Source: an uncultured Eubacteriales bacterium | Lineage (GTDB): Bacteria > Bacillota > Clostridia > Oscillospirales > Acutalibacteraceae | Assembly (NCBI GenBank): GCA_934489735.1 | Contig: CAKSSR010000001.1 | Span: 1 to 64,000, forward strand | Direction: 5' to 3' | DNA: 64,000 bases | Shown here: positions 1-8,128 of the stretch, piece by piece | Numbering within the stretch: position 1 is the first letter of the stretch | How the letters are laid out: the number at the start of each line of letters is the position of its first letter | Position numbers and translations under genes: made by a program | The notes under the pieces: model-generated | What the model was told of the DNA's origin: nothing | Seen by the model: only the letters and a program-made list of their open reading frames with translations | The model's database searches: none

Positions 1-19
1 AAAGAATAGATAGAATGAC

Positions 20-48
20 TTGATAAAAAAATAGGAAAATGGTATAAT
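20..48 (+). promoter_or_regulatory. Promoter of the first duplicated unknown gene
   Basis: TTGATA (20-25) and TATAAT (43-48) are separated by 17 nt, a near-consensus SigA promoter. Transcription should begin about 6-7 nt later, right at the hairpin at 55-71. Confidence 0.75.
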
Positions 49-54
49 AAGACC

Positions 55-71
55 ATAGCAACTGTTGCTAT
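55..71 (+). promoter_or_regulatory. 5'-end hairpin or operator dyad, copy 1
   Basis: ATAGCAA-CTG-TTGCTAT is a perfect 7-bp inverted repeat starting 6 nt after the -10 box. It would be an mRNA 5'-terminal stem-loop or an operator at the start site. Related dyads lie at the same distance from the -10 boxes at 1064-1081 and 10965-10983. Confidence 0.6.
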
Positions 72-106
72 ACAAATATAAAATATAATAAAAGGAGATG
101 TTTTTA

Positions 107-949
107 ATGACTTTAGAGGAAATGAAAGGAAAAGTAATTAGTGAGGCTGAAGGAAAATTTAATGTAGCAAAGGAAGATTTGGAGACTATTTATGATGAGT
201 TTGGAATACCTATTTCTATAGTTAGAAACGATGGCTGCACATTCATTATTAATTTAACTGACCAATATTATATATCAGGATCCGAAGAGAAAGATTTTTC
301 AAAGTACATGGCTGATGAATATGCAAGAATAATTAGAGAAAGAATAGATGATGACAACAAAGATGCAAGTGAAGTTTTAGAAAGAATTAAAAGCAAAATA
401 GCCCCAAGGACTATTGAAGATGTATATAAAGGAAAACTATTTTTAATATCAGAATATATGATTAAAAAACAGGAAGAAATGTTCTGTGAAAATATAGAAG
501 ATGCCATAGATATTATGATGGGATTGGCATCAGCTGAGGAAAGAAAGAAATATAAAGAAGTGATTAGAAATAAGGTATATAAGAAACTTATTGAAAATGC
601 TATTTTAACGGATGATAGTGATACTTATAGTGAAGATACAAGAAAAAAGATAGTAGATTTAATAGAAGGAATTGATGTAAGCATTCTTATTGATGAAAAA
701 AAGGTTGAACAAAATTGCCCAGACATTTTAACGTATAGAGAATATATTGTTCGTGATATTTATAGTAATAAAGTATGTATGTCACTTGAAGAGTTTCAAA
801 AAAGCATATCAAAAGGAGTATCAAATGAATTAATACCTATAATTAATAATATTTTTACTAAATCGCATGTAGTGGCAGAGAATATGAAGAATTTATGTGG
901 CGAGATTAAGAAAGAGGTAGACGAGGTACCAGCTATTGATGAAGAATAA
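107..949 (+). CDS. Unknown protein, tandem paralogue 1
   Basis: Encodes 280 aa that I do not recognise. The ATG at 107 is chosen because AAAGGAG at 91-97 is then correctly spaced; the in-frame ATG at 98 touches the ribosome binding site. It matches the paralogue's N-terminus (MTLxEMKGKxISEAEGKF). The protein is rich in Glu, Lys and Asp, predicted helical, and lacks a signal peptide or membrane segment, so it is probably cytoplasmic. The N-terminus, a central block around residues 95-125 and the C-terminus (EVPAIDEE) are shared with the next gene. Each copy has its own promoter, 5' hairpin and terminator-like hairpin, so the whole cassette was duplicated. Function unknown. Confidence 0.75.
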   Translation: MTLEEMKGKVISEAEGKFNVAKEDLETIYDEFGIPISIVRNDGCTFIINLTDQYYISGSEEKDFSKYMADEYARIIRERIDDDNKDASEVLERIKSKIAPRTIEDVYKGKLFLISEYMIKKQEEMFCENIEDAIDIMMGLASAEERKKYKEVIRNKVYKKLIENAILTDDSDTYSEDTRKKIVDLIEGIDVSILIDEKKVEQNCPDILTYREYIVRDIYSNKVCMSLEEFQKSISKGVSNELIPIINNIFTKSHVVAENMKNLCGEIKKEVDEVPAIDEE

Positions 950-961
950 GAAGAAATAACT

Positions 962-995
962 AGGCTGAGGTTATCCAAAAGGACGGCCTTGGCTT
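962..995 (+). terminator. Terminator-like hairpin after paralogue 1
   Basis: AGGCTGAGG (962-970) pairs, with G-T wobbles, with CCTTGGCTT (987-995) around an inner TCC-AAAA-GGA tip. The run that follows (AAATTTAT) is only partly T-rich. The equivalent hairpin follows the second copy. Confidence 0.5.
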
Positions 996-1034
996 AAATT
1001 TATAGCTATAATATAAAAAATAGATAAAATAGAC

Positions 1035-1057
1035 TTGACAAAAAAAAACGGTATAAT
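1035..1057 (+). promoter_or_regulatory. Promoter-like elements of paralogue 2 with aberrant spacing
   Basis: TTGACA (1035-1040) and TATAAT (1052-1057) align with the copy-1 promoter but are only 11 nt apart, against 17 nt in copy 1. No better -35 is seen 17 nt upstream. This promoter is probably weak, or needs an activator. Confidence 0.4.
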
Positions 1058-1063
1058 AGAACT

Positions 1064-1081
1064 ATAGCATTTAATTGCTAT
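1064..1081 (+). promoter_or_regulatory. 5'-end hairpin or operator dyad, copy 2
   Basis: ATAGCA-(6 nt)-TGCTAT, a 6-bp inverted repeat starting 7 nt after the -10 box, equivalent to the dyad at 55-71. Confidence 0.5.
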
Positions 1082-1113
1082 ACAAATATATTATATAAAA
1101 GGGGATGTTTTAA

Positions 1114-1935
1114 ATGACTTTAGGAGAAATGAAAGGGAAAATAATTAGTGAGGCTGAAGGAAAATTCGGGATAGCAAAGGAAGACTTGGATATTGTTTAC
1201 GAAGAGTTTGAAATACCTATTGCTGCAATGGATATTGATAGTGATTTGTTTAGCGCTTTAGTTGACAAATATTATGAATCAGGATCCGAAGAGAAAGATT
1301 TTCCAAAGTATATGGCTGATGAATATGCAAGAATAGTTAGGGAAAAGATAGATGACAGCAATGAAGAGGCAAGTGAAGTTTTAGAAGAAATTAGAAAAAA
1401 AATAGACCCAAGGACTATTGAAGATGCATATAAAGGAAAACTGTTTTTAATATCGGAATATATGATTAAAAGACAGGAAGAAATCTTCGACGAAAATAAG
1501 GAAGAGGCAATTGGAGGATTGACATCATTTGATGAGAAAAAGAAATATAAAGAGGTGATTAGGAATAAAGTATATAAAAAGCTTATTGAAAATGCTATTT
1601 TAGCGGATGATTCTTTCAATGAATATACAAGAAAAATGATAGTAAATTTAATAGGAGGAATTAATTTAGACATTCTTGTTGATGAAGAAAAGGTTAAACA
1701 AAATTGTCCACGTCTTGTAGATTATATAAGATATGTTAACGACATTTTTAGTAATAAGGTAAAAGCGTCATTTGAAAAGTTTGACGATGAGATATCAAAA
1801 GGAGTGTCAGATGAATTAATATCTATAATTAGTAATATTTTTACTAAATCACATGTAGTAGCAGAAAATATGAAGAATTTATGCAAAGAGCTTAAAGAAA
1901 AGGTAGAAGAGGTACCAGCTATTGATGAAGAATAA
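1114..1935 (+). CDS. Unknown protein, tandem paralogue 2
   Basis: Encodes 273 aa, clearly homologous over its whole length to the preceding gene, with small in-frame indels (for example near residues 40-50 and 130-140). The ATG follows AAAAGGGG at 1097-1104. Like its twin it is charged, predicted helical and without signal peptide or TM segment. The most conserved parts are the first 25 residues, the block RTIEDxYKGKLFLISEYMIK, and the C-terminal stretch from KSHVVAENMKNLC to EVPAIDEE. No known domain was recognised. The start-site dyad and downstream hairpin match those of the first copy. Confidence 0.75.
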   Translation: MTLGEMKGKIISEAEGKFGIAKEDLDIVYEEFEIPIAAMDIDSDLFSALVDKYYESGSEEKDFPKYMADEYARIVREKIDDSNEEASEVLEEIRKKIDPRTIEDAYKGKLFLISEYMIKRQEEIFDENKEEAIGGLTSFDEKKKYKEVIRNKVYKKLIENAILADDSFNEYTRKMIVNLIGGINLDILVDEEKVKQNCPRLVDYIRYVNDIFSNKVKASFEKFDDEISKGVSDELISIISNIFTKSHVVAENMKNLCKELKEKVEEVPAIDEE

Positions 1936-1947
1936 GAAGAAATAATT

Positions 1948-1981
1948 AGGCTGAGGTTATCCAAAAGGATGACCTTGGCTT
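1948..1981 (+). terminator. Terminator-like hairpin after paralogue 2
   Basis: AGGCTGAGGTTATCC (1948-1962), AAAA loop, then GGATGACCTTGGCTT (1967-1981): about 15 bp with wobbles, better paired than the copy-1 version, followed by AAATTTATT. Confidence 0.55.
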
Positions 1982-2036
1982 AAATTTATTAAGTATAGGT
2001 ACCTATGATTTAAAGAAAATGGAAGAGCAGGCCTAT

Positions 2037-2065
2037 TTGACTTTTCTTTTAGTTGATATTATAAT
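2037..2065 (+). promoter_or_regulatory. secDF promoter
   Basis: TTGACT (2037-2042), 17-nt spacer, TATAAT (2060-2065), about 45 nt before the secD start. Confidence 0.7.
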
Positions 2066-2107
2066 AGTGAAGACGTAAAAAAAATAAAACACAGGGGGGA
2101 TTTGTAA

Positions 2108-3502
2108 ATGAAACCGTTGAAAAAACCTGTATTTTTTATTGTCTTTATTCTAATTCTAGGATTCGCATATCTAGCTTTTTTTGGAATACATGGACATAAT
2201 GGAGACATTCCTTTAGTCCATATTAAAGGAATAAAAGATATAAGGTGGGGAATTGATATCAAAGGAGGGGTAGAAGTAACTTACAGTCCTGCAGAGAATG
2301 TTGACGCAAGTAAGGAACAAATTGATAGCGCTAAGTCTATAATTGAAATCAGAATGGTTCAAAAGGGAATAACAGACTATGAGATTTATAGCGACTATGC
2401 AAACAAACGGATAATAGTTAGATTCCCATGGAAAGAAGATGAAAAAGACTTTAATCCGGAAGAATCAATTGAAGAATTATCTGCAACAGCAGTACTAACT
2501 TTTAGGGAAGGAAATGAATTTACTAGAGTAGATTATAATGACTTAGGAGAACAAGTAAGAAAGACTCCAAAAGGGGTTACTGCTGAGAACATTTTACTTG
2601 AAGGCAAGGATGTAGAGAAAGCTGCTGTGGGTGTCGACAATAACGGCAAGTACTTTGTTCAATTAAAATTTAATGAAGAGGGGAAAGTAAAATTTGCCGA
2701 TGCGACACAGAAAATGTTAAACAAGACTATGTCAATCTGGATGGATGACGAAATGATATCAGATCCAGTTGTCAACAGCGTGATAACAGAAGGAGTGGCA
2801 TCGATAACAGGCAACTTCTCAGCAGAGGAAGCAACTGCTTTGGCAAACAAAATATCTGCGGGGGCATTACCTTTTAAGCTTGAGACGACAAATTTTGGAT
2901 CAATTAGTCCAACTTTAGGAACATCGGCAATAAATGCAATGGGACTAGCAGGAGTGATAGCATTCGGTTTAGTATGTCTATTTATGATATTAAAGTATAG
3001 ACTACCAGGATTTATAGCATCTATTGCATTGTTAGGACAAATGGGACTATCGGTAGCGGCTGTGTCAAGATTTTTTGCAATAATACCAAGTTTCACTATG
3101 ACATTGCCAGGTATAGCTGGACTTATATTATCTATAGGTATGGGCGTGGATGCAAATGTAATAACAGCTGAGAGAATTAAAGAAGAATTGAAGAACGGTA
3201 AGACAATTGTAACTTCAGTAATATGTGGAAATAAGGCAAGTCTATCAGCAATACTTGACGGAAATGTAACGGTTATGATAGTTGCATTTATATTAATGGC
3301 GGTATTTGGACCATCCAATATACTATCTGCTTTATTTGGGGCATCGACAACTGGTATCATTTATTCATTTGGCTATACTCTTTTAGTTGGAGCTATATCA
3401 AATTTTATAATGGGGATAGGCGCGTCAAGGCTAATGCTTAAATCTATTATATCATTTAATTGTTTTAGAAAGAAATGGCTTTTTGGAGGTGCATCTGTAT
3501 GA
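2108..3502 (+). CDS. secD: Protein translocase subunit SecD
   Basis: 464 aa. SecD works with SecF to pull preproteins across the membrane after SecA-driven translocation, using the proton or sodium gradient. Visible are an N-terminal TM helix (about 7-27), the family signature WGIDIKGGVEVTYSP, a periplasmic-type domain, and five further TM helices from about residue 270, with the RND-type GMGVDANVITAERIKEEL motif in the fourth helix of the protein. A strong GGGGGGA ribosome binding site precedes the ATG. The stop overlaps the secF start (ATGA, 3499-3502), so the two are translationally coupled. Length is normal for the short clostridial SecD. Confidence 0.95.
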   Translation: MKPLKKPVFFIVFILILGFAYLAFFGIHGHNGDIPLVHIKGIKDIRWGIDIKGGVEVTYSPAENVDASKEQIDSAKSIIEIRMVQKGITDYEIYSDYANKRIIVRFPWKEDEKDFNPEESIEELSATAVLTFREGNEFTRVDYNDLGEQVRKTPKGVTAENILLEGKDVEKAAVGVDNNGKYFVQLKFNEEGKVKFADATQKMLNKTMSIWMDDEMISDPVVNSVITEGVASITGNFSAEEATALANKISAGALPFKLETTNFGSISPTLGTSAINAMGLAGVIAFGLVCLFMILKYRLPGFIASIALLGQMGLSVAAVSRFFAIIPSFTMTLPGIAGLILSIGMGVDANVITAERIKEELKNGKTIVTSVICGNKASLSAILDGNVTVMIVAFILMAVFGPSNILSALFGASTTGIIYSFGYTLLVGAISNFIMGIGASRLMLKSIISFNCFRKKWLFGGASV

Positions 3503-4434
3503 AGAAATATATAGACTTTGTAGGGAATAAGAAGATATTTTTTGGCATCTCTATTTGTATAATGATAATAGGTATAGTTTTTAATGTGATCTTTGGGACG
3601 CAGATGTCAATTCAATTTACGGGAGGAGCAGTTATAAACTACTCGTATGTTGGAGAGCTGGATGAAGAAAACTTGAAAAATTTGATTCAGAAAGAGACAG
3701 AGAAGGTAGTCTCGACGGAAATCAATAGAAACATGCTACCAAATGCTCAGAAAGATTCGTTTATTGCTTCCATATCATTTCCAGGGGACAATGCGATATC
3801 ATTAGACCAACAGAAAAAGTTGACAGAATCATTGACAACTACGTATCCGGACAACAAATTTGAACAATTGGAGTCATCGTCAGTGAATCCCACGATGGGG
3901 AAGACGTTTTTATTGAAATGTTTAATAGCAGTTGTGATGGCATTAGTGTTGATGGTAGTTTATGTAGCATTTAGATTTAAAAACATAGGTGGTTGGTCAG
4001 CAGGAGTGACTGCAATGGTTGCATTAATTCACGATGTTATAATAATATACTTTACATTTATAGTATGTAAGCTACCGATTGATAGCAATTTTGTAGCAGT
4101 AGTATTGATGATATTAGGATATTCTTTGAATGATACTATAGTAATTTATGATAGAGTAAGAGAAAATAAGAAAATTAATCCTAATAGTGACATGAAGACA
4201 TTGGTGAACGATAGCATTAATCAAACTTTAGGAAGAACCATTAATACATCTGTAACGACGGCAATGGCTGTGGCGACTGTTTTAGTAGTTGCATTGATAT
4301 ACAATTTAACATCAGTAGTATCATTTGCACTTCCTATTTTAGTAGGAGTTATAAGCGGATGTTACTCGACGATAAGTATAGCAGGGCCACTATGGGTTGC
4401 CTGGAAGTCAAAGAAAACAAAGAAAGCGGCATAA
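3499..4434 (+). CDS. secF: Protein translocase subunit SecF
   Basis: 311 aa. Partner of SecD in the accessory Sec complex. The ATG at 3499 follows GGAGGTGCATCT and overlaps the secD stop by 4 nt; an upstream in-frame start at 3475 would lie well inside secD and lacks its own site. The N-terminal part (FVGNKKIFFGIS, then FTGGAVINYSY) is typical, followed by five TM helices from about residue 135, including GYSLNDTIVIYDRVREN, the RND family D-x-x-V-x-x-DR region. A clear terminator follows, so secD-secF is a complete two-gene operon. Confidence 0.95.
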   Translation: MKKYIDFVGNKKIFFGISICIMIIGIVFNVIFGTQMSIQFTGGAVINYSYVGELDEENLKNLIQKETEKVVSTEINRNMLPNAQKDSFIASISFPGDNAISLDQQKKLTESLTTTYPDNKFEQLESSSVNPTMGKTFLLKCLIAVVMALVLMVVYVAFRFKNIGGWSAGVTAMVALIHDVIIIYFTFIVCKLPIDSNFVAVVLMILGYSLNDTIVIYDRVRENKKINPNSDMKTLVNDSINQTLGRTINTSVTTAMAVATVLVVALIYNLTSVVSFALPILVGVISGCYSTISIAGPLWVAWKSKKTKKAA

Positions 4435-4447
4435 TTTTTTAATAAGA

Positions 4448-4490
4448 ACTGAGATTTACTTAAAAATTTGTGAATCTCAGTATTTTTTTT
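4448..4490 (+). terminator. Rho-independent terminator of secDF
   Basis: ACTGAGATT (4448-4456) pairs with AATCTCAGT (4473-4481), followed by eight or more T residues. Confidence 0.9.
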
Positions 4491-4499
4491 AACTATCGA

Positions 4500-4528
4500 T
4501 TGATAAATTATAATGAATCGTATATAAT
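4500..4528 (+). promoter_or_regulatory. Promoter of the phosphofructokinase gene
   Basis: TTGATA (4500-4505), 17-nt spacer, TATAAT (4523-4528), about 58 nt upstream of the start codon. Confidence 0.75.
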
Positions 4529-4585
4529 GATAAGAAGCCAAACAGAGCGAATGATGTAAATTTTTATAGAAGGTGATTATTTTTT

Positions 4586-5791
4586 ATGATAAATATAGCG
4601 ATAGCACAATCAGGTGGACCTACTGTTGCAATAAATGCAAGTTTGTTAGGAATATTTTTGGAAGGACTTAATAATTCAGAAATAGACAAGATATATGGAG
4701 TAAGAAATGGGATAAGCGGGGTGATTAATGACAAGTTCGTAGATCTTAAAGAGATAATAAAAGAAAAGGACGTGGATATCCTGAGATTGACGCCGGCAGC
4801 ATTTCTGGGATCATGTAGATATAAACTTCCGTCAGTGGAAGAGAGCAGGGAAACTTATGAAAAGATAATAGAAGCTTTTAGGAAGCATAATATAGGGGCT
4901 TTTTTCTATATAGGTGGAAACGATTCGATGGACACAGTGAATAAGTTGTCAAACTATATAGAAAAAGAAGGATATGATATCAAAGTAATAGGGATCCCTA
5001 AGACAATTGACAATGATTTAGTAGGCACAGACCACACGCCTGGGTTTGGAAGTGCAGTCAAGTTCCTGGCAACGACTATTAATGAGATAATAGAAGATAG
5101 CAGAGTCTATGACGTTAAATCGATAACTATCATTGGAATAATGGGAAGGGATGCAGGCTGGTTAACTGCTTCAGCATGTTTATTGAAAGAAAGAAGTCCA
5201 CTGCCAATATTATTTTATCTTCCGGAAGTACCATTTGAATTAGAAAAGTTTATTCAAGACATAGAGGAGGTACAAAAAGACAACAATAATGTCATAATAT
5301 GCGTCTCAGAAGGAATAAAAGATATAAATGGGAAGTACATAGGATCAAAAGAGAAGGACAATATAGATGGATTTGGGCATGAAAATTTAAATGGGATAGC
5401 AGACTACATAGCATTTTTGATTAAAGATAGAATAAAATGTAAGACTAGAGCAATAGAATTAAATATTTTACAAAGATGTGCAGCTCATATTGCATCAAAA
5501 ACAGATATAGACGAGTCAGAAGCAGTGGGAAGAGAAGCAATTAAAGAATTAATTAAGGGCAAGACAGGAATTATGATGTCAATAAAAAGAATATCGAGCG
5601 ACCCATATGAAGTGAAGATAGAATCGACTTCAGTTGAGAAATGTGCAAACGAAGTAAAACAATTTCCGATTGAATGGATAAATGGTAACAGTATTTCGGA
5701 TGAAGCAATAAAATATTACTTGCCATTGATAAATGGAGAGGTTGATTTGAAATTCAGAGACGGTATACCAGAACATCTTATACTGAGGTGA
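4586..5791 (+). CDS. pfp: PPi-dependent 6-phosphofructokinase
   Basis: 401 aa. Catalyses reversible phosphorylation of fructose 6-phosphate, most likely with pyrophosphate. The N-terminus has the family glycine-rich SGGP motif. The phosphate-donor signature GGNDS and the PKTIDND motif carry the Asp and Lys typical of PPi-using enzymes; ATP-dependent ones have Gly at these places. GIMGRDAGWLTA and the substrate loop ICVSEGI also fit. It heads a run with cytidine deaminase (7 nt downstream) and split transketolase. This suggests routing of nucleoside-derived pentose into a PPi-saving glycolysis. Using PPi rather than ATP is an inference from these residues. Confidence 0.9.
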   Translation: MINIAIAQSGGPTVAINASLLGIFLEGLNNSEIDKIYGVRNGISGVINDKFVDLKEIIKEKDVDILRLTPAAFLGSCRYKLPSVEESRETYEKIIEAFRKHNIGAFFYIGGNDSMDTVNKLSNYIEKEGYDIKVIGIPKTIDNDLVGTDHTPGFGSAVKFLATTINEIIEDSRVYDVKSITIIGIMGRDAGWLTASACLLKERSPLPILFYLPEVPFELEKFIQDIEEVQKDNNNVIICVSEGIKDINGKYIGSKEKDNIDGFGHENLNGIADYIAFLIKDRIKCKTRAIELNILQRCAAHIASKTDIDESEAVGREAIKELIKGKTGIMMSIKRISSDPYEVKIESTSVEKCANEVKQFPIEWINGNSISDEAIKYYLPLINGEVDLKFRDGIPEHLILR

Positions 5792-5798
5792 GGAGTAA

Positions 5799-6206
5799 AT
5801 GACAAAACTGATAACAGAGGCTATGAAAGCAAGAGAAAAAGCATACGCCCCATATTCAAAATTTAAGGTTGGATGTGCAATTTTGGCAGAGTCAGGGGAA
5901 TTGTATAGTGGTTGTAATATAGAAAATTCTTCTTATTCACTATCAATATGTGCAGAAAGAGTAGCAGTAGCAAAGGCTATTACTAATGGAGACTTGAAAT
6001 TTAAGAGGATGGTAGTAGTGGGTGGGAATGAATCGGAAAGGACAGAACTTTCAGATTATTGTCAACCATGTGGAGCCTGTCTACAGGTTTTAGCAGAATT
6101 TGTGGATAAAGATAATTTCGAAATAGTATTGGCTAAGAATTTTAATGATATAAAGAAATTTGTATTTAAAGATTTGATGCCAATTACATTTTCGTTAAAT
6201 ATATAA
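5799..6206 (+). CDS. cdd: Cytidine deaminase
   Basis: 135 aa. Zn-dependent deamination of cytidine or deoxycytidine to uridine or deoxyuridine. The tetrameric-type signature is complete: KVGCAIL, GCNIENSSY, CAER (first Zn Cys and catalytic Glu) and PCGACLQVL (two Zn Cys). Length is normal for the short homotetrameric family. GAGGAG precedes the start, and the gene lies between the phosphofructokinase and transketolase genes with gaps of 7 and 13 nt, so the four genes are probably co-transcribed. Confidence 0.93.
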   Translation: MTKLITEAMKAREKAYAPYSKFKVGCAILAESGELYSGCNIENSSYSLSICAERVAVAKAITNGDLKFKRMVVVGGNESERTELSDYCQPCGACLQVLAEFVDKDNFEIVLAKNFNDIKKFVFKDLMPITFSLNI

Positions 6207-6219
6207 AGGGGGAGTAACT

Positions 6220-7035
6220 TTGGATTTAAAGAGTAAATGTAAAGAAATAAGAATCAAGACACTTAAGACTATAGGTAATTTAGGAGTAGGTCACATAGGA
6301 GGATCTTTATCTATCATAGAATTACTTGTAGTTTTATACGAAAAGCATATGAATATAGATCCTAAGGATCCGAAGAAGGAGGGGAGAGACAGACTGATAG
6401 TATCTAAAGGACACAGTGGACCGGCTGTTTATGCAATGTTGAGCGATAAAGGATATTTTAATGAAGAATTACTAATGACATTAAATAAACCAGGGACCAC
6501 ATTACCAAGTCATTGCGACATGAATAAAACCCCTGGCATTGATATGACAGCTGGTTCGCTTGGACAAGGATTTTCTTGCGCAGTGGGAATAGCTAAAGCA
6601 TCGAAGCTAAGGAACGATAGAGCAACAATATATGCAATAATAGGAGATGGAGAGTCCCAGGAAGGACAGATATGGGAAAGTGCAATGTTTGCATCGCATA
6701 ATAAATTAAATAATTTTATAGCATTTACTGACTATAACAAGATGCAACTGGATGATTATGTTGACAATATATGTAGCATAGAACCATTAGATAAGAAGTG
6801 GGAATCATTTGGATTTAAAGTAATAGTAGTAAAAGACGGCAATGACGTGGATGAGATTGATAAGGCTATAAATGAGGCAAAGTTGGAAAAAAGTAAGCCA
6901 TCTATGATAATATTAAATACAGTTAAAGGCAAGGGAATCTCATTTGCAGAAAATGCAAAGGTTGGGAACCATAGTATGACCGTGACTAAAGAACTTTTAG
7001 AAGAAGGCTTAAGAGAATTGGAGGGAAATGTATGA
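6220..7035 (+). CDS. Transketolase, N-terminal (TPP-binding) subunit
   Basis: 271 aa, starting at TTG after AAAGGGGGAG. It is the pyrophosphate-binding half of transketolase: early GHIGGSLS, SKGHSGPAVYA, GSLGQGFSCAVG, and the TPP motif GDGESQEGQIWE with its downstream N. Ends at NHSMTVTKELLEEGLREL. Clostridia often split transketolase into two chains, and the C-terminal half is the next gene (ATGA overlap, 7032-7035), which implies coupled synthesis of a heteromeric enzyme. Acts in the non-oxidative pentose phosphate pathway. Confidence 0.93.
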   Translation: MDLKSKCKEIRIKTLKTIGNLGVGHIGGSLSIIELLVVLYEKHMNIDPKDPKKEGRDRLIVSKGHSGPAVYAMLSDKGYFNEELLMTLNKPGTTLPSHCDMNKTPGIDMTAGSLGQGFSCAVGIAKASKLRNDRATIYAIIGDGESQEGQIWESAMFASHNKLNNFIAFTDYNKMQLDDYVDNICSIEPLDKKWESFGFKVIVVKDGNDVDEIDKAINEAKLEKSKPSMIILNTVKGKGISFAENAKVGNHSMTVTKELLEEGLRELEGNV

Positions 7036-7961
7036 GTACTACTGAAATGAGAAAAGTTTTGAGAGAAGAACTTGAAAAGTATATGAGTGAGAATGAAAAT
7101 ATAGTAGTAATAGATGCAGACTTGTCAAAAGCAAACGGTTTGTTTGACTTAAGAAAGAAATTTCCAGACAGAGCTTTTGATGTGGGAATAGCAGAACAAA
7201 ATATGGCATGTATAGCAGCTGGAATGAGCAGTTATGGATTTATTCCTTTTATATCTACCTTCACCCCATTTGCAACTAGAAGAATTTGTGACCAAATTGC
7301 AATATCTATTTGCTACGCTAAGCAAAATGTGAAAATAATCGGCACAGACCCGGGAATATGTGCAGAATTAAATGGTGGGACTCACATGAGCGTTGAAGAT
7401 ATAGGAGTATTGAGAAGTATTCCTGATATAGTTATATTTGAACCAGCTGACGCAACAGCCTTAAAGAAAGCTTTGCCTGAGATAATTAAGTATCAGGGAC
7501 CGGTATATATGAGAATGCCAAGAAAAAATAGAGAAGATGTATACTCGGACGAAGATATTTTTGATCTTTTTTCAGCATATCATGTAAAAGAAGGAAAAGA
7601 TGTGTCTATTTTTTGCTCAGGAATAATGGTATCAGAAACAATTAAAGCAAATGAAATATTGGAACAAAAAGGTATAAGCGCAGATATATATGATATACAT
7701 ACTGTGAAACCAATAGATAAGGAATCTATTATAAAGTCGGCAAGAATAACTAACAAAGTGGTTACGGTTGAGAACCATAATGTTGTGGGAGGACTGTATT
7801 CGGCTGTGGCAGAAGTGCTATCGAACAATTATCCAGTAAAAATAAGTCATATCGGAATAGAAGACAGATTCGGTCAGGTGGGAAAAATTGATTATCTAAA
7901 AGAAGAATATAAGATGACAGCGAACGATATAGTATTGGCGGTTGAAAATATACTAAAATGA
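7032..7961 (+). CDS. Transketolase, C-terminal (pyrimidine-binding) subunit
   Basis: 309 aa. Contains the pyrimidine-binding domain (VVIDADLSKANG, FDVGIAEQNMACIAAGM with the catalytic Glu) and the C-terminal transketolase domain (SIFCSGIMVSETIKA, VVTVENHNVVGGL). The start overlaps the stop of the N-terminal subunit by 4 nt. Together they make a complete transketolase that links pentose phosphates to fructose 6-phosphate and glyceraldehyde 3-phosphate. It could in principle act as a DXS-like enzyme, but the split arrangement and length favour transketolase. Confidence 0.92.
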   Translation: MSTTEMRKVLREELEKYMSENENIVVIDADLSKANGLFDLRKKFPDRAFDVGIAEQNMACIAAGMSSYGFIPFISTFTPFATRRICDQIAISICYAKQNVKIIGTDPGICAELNGGTHMSVEDIGVLRSIPDIVIFEPADATALKKALPEIIKYQGPVYMRMPRKNREDVYSDEDIFDLFSAYHVKEGKDVSIFCSGIMVSETIKANEILEQKGISADIYDIHTVKPIDKESIIKSARITNKVVTVENHNVVGGLYSAVAEVLSNNYPVKISHIGIEDRFGQVGKIDYLKEEYKMTANDIVLAVENILK

Positions 7962-7982
7962 GTTAAATTTGCTTTTAGACAC

Positions 7983-8011
7983 TTGAAATAAGTACAAAAA
8001 AGATATATAAT
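7983..8011 (+). promoter_or_regulatory. pyrH-frr promoter
   Basis: TTGAAA (7983-7988), 17-nt spacer, TATAAT (8006-8011). The predicted leader is about 110 nt and includes a weak ATCAA/TTGAT stem near 8050-8070. Confidence 0.65.
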
Positions 8012-8128
8012 ATATGTGTAAAACCGAGAATTATTTGAAAGTAAATGGTAATCAAATTGCGCTTGGTTGATACATATATATGTGGAATATGTTAAGTTTT
8101 ATTGAATTTTGTGATGAGGTGAATTGAC

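Noticed and set aside
2659..3360. 233-codon minus-strand frame inside secD
   Set aside because: Antisense to a strongly conserved gene, no ribosome site, composition follows the secD codons.
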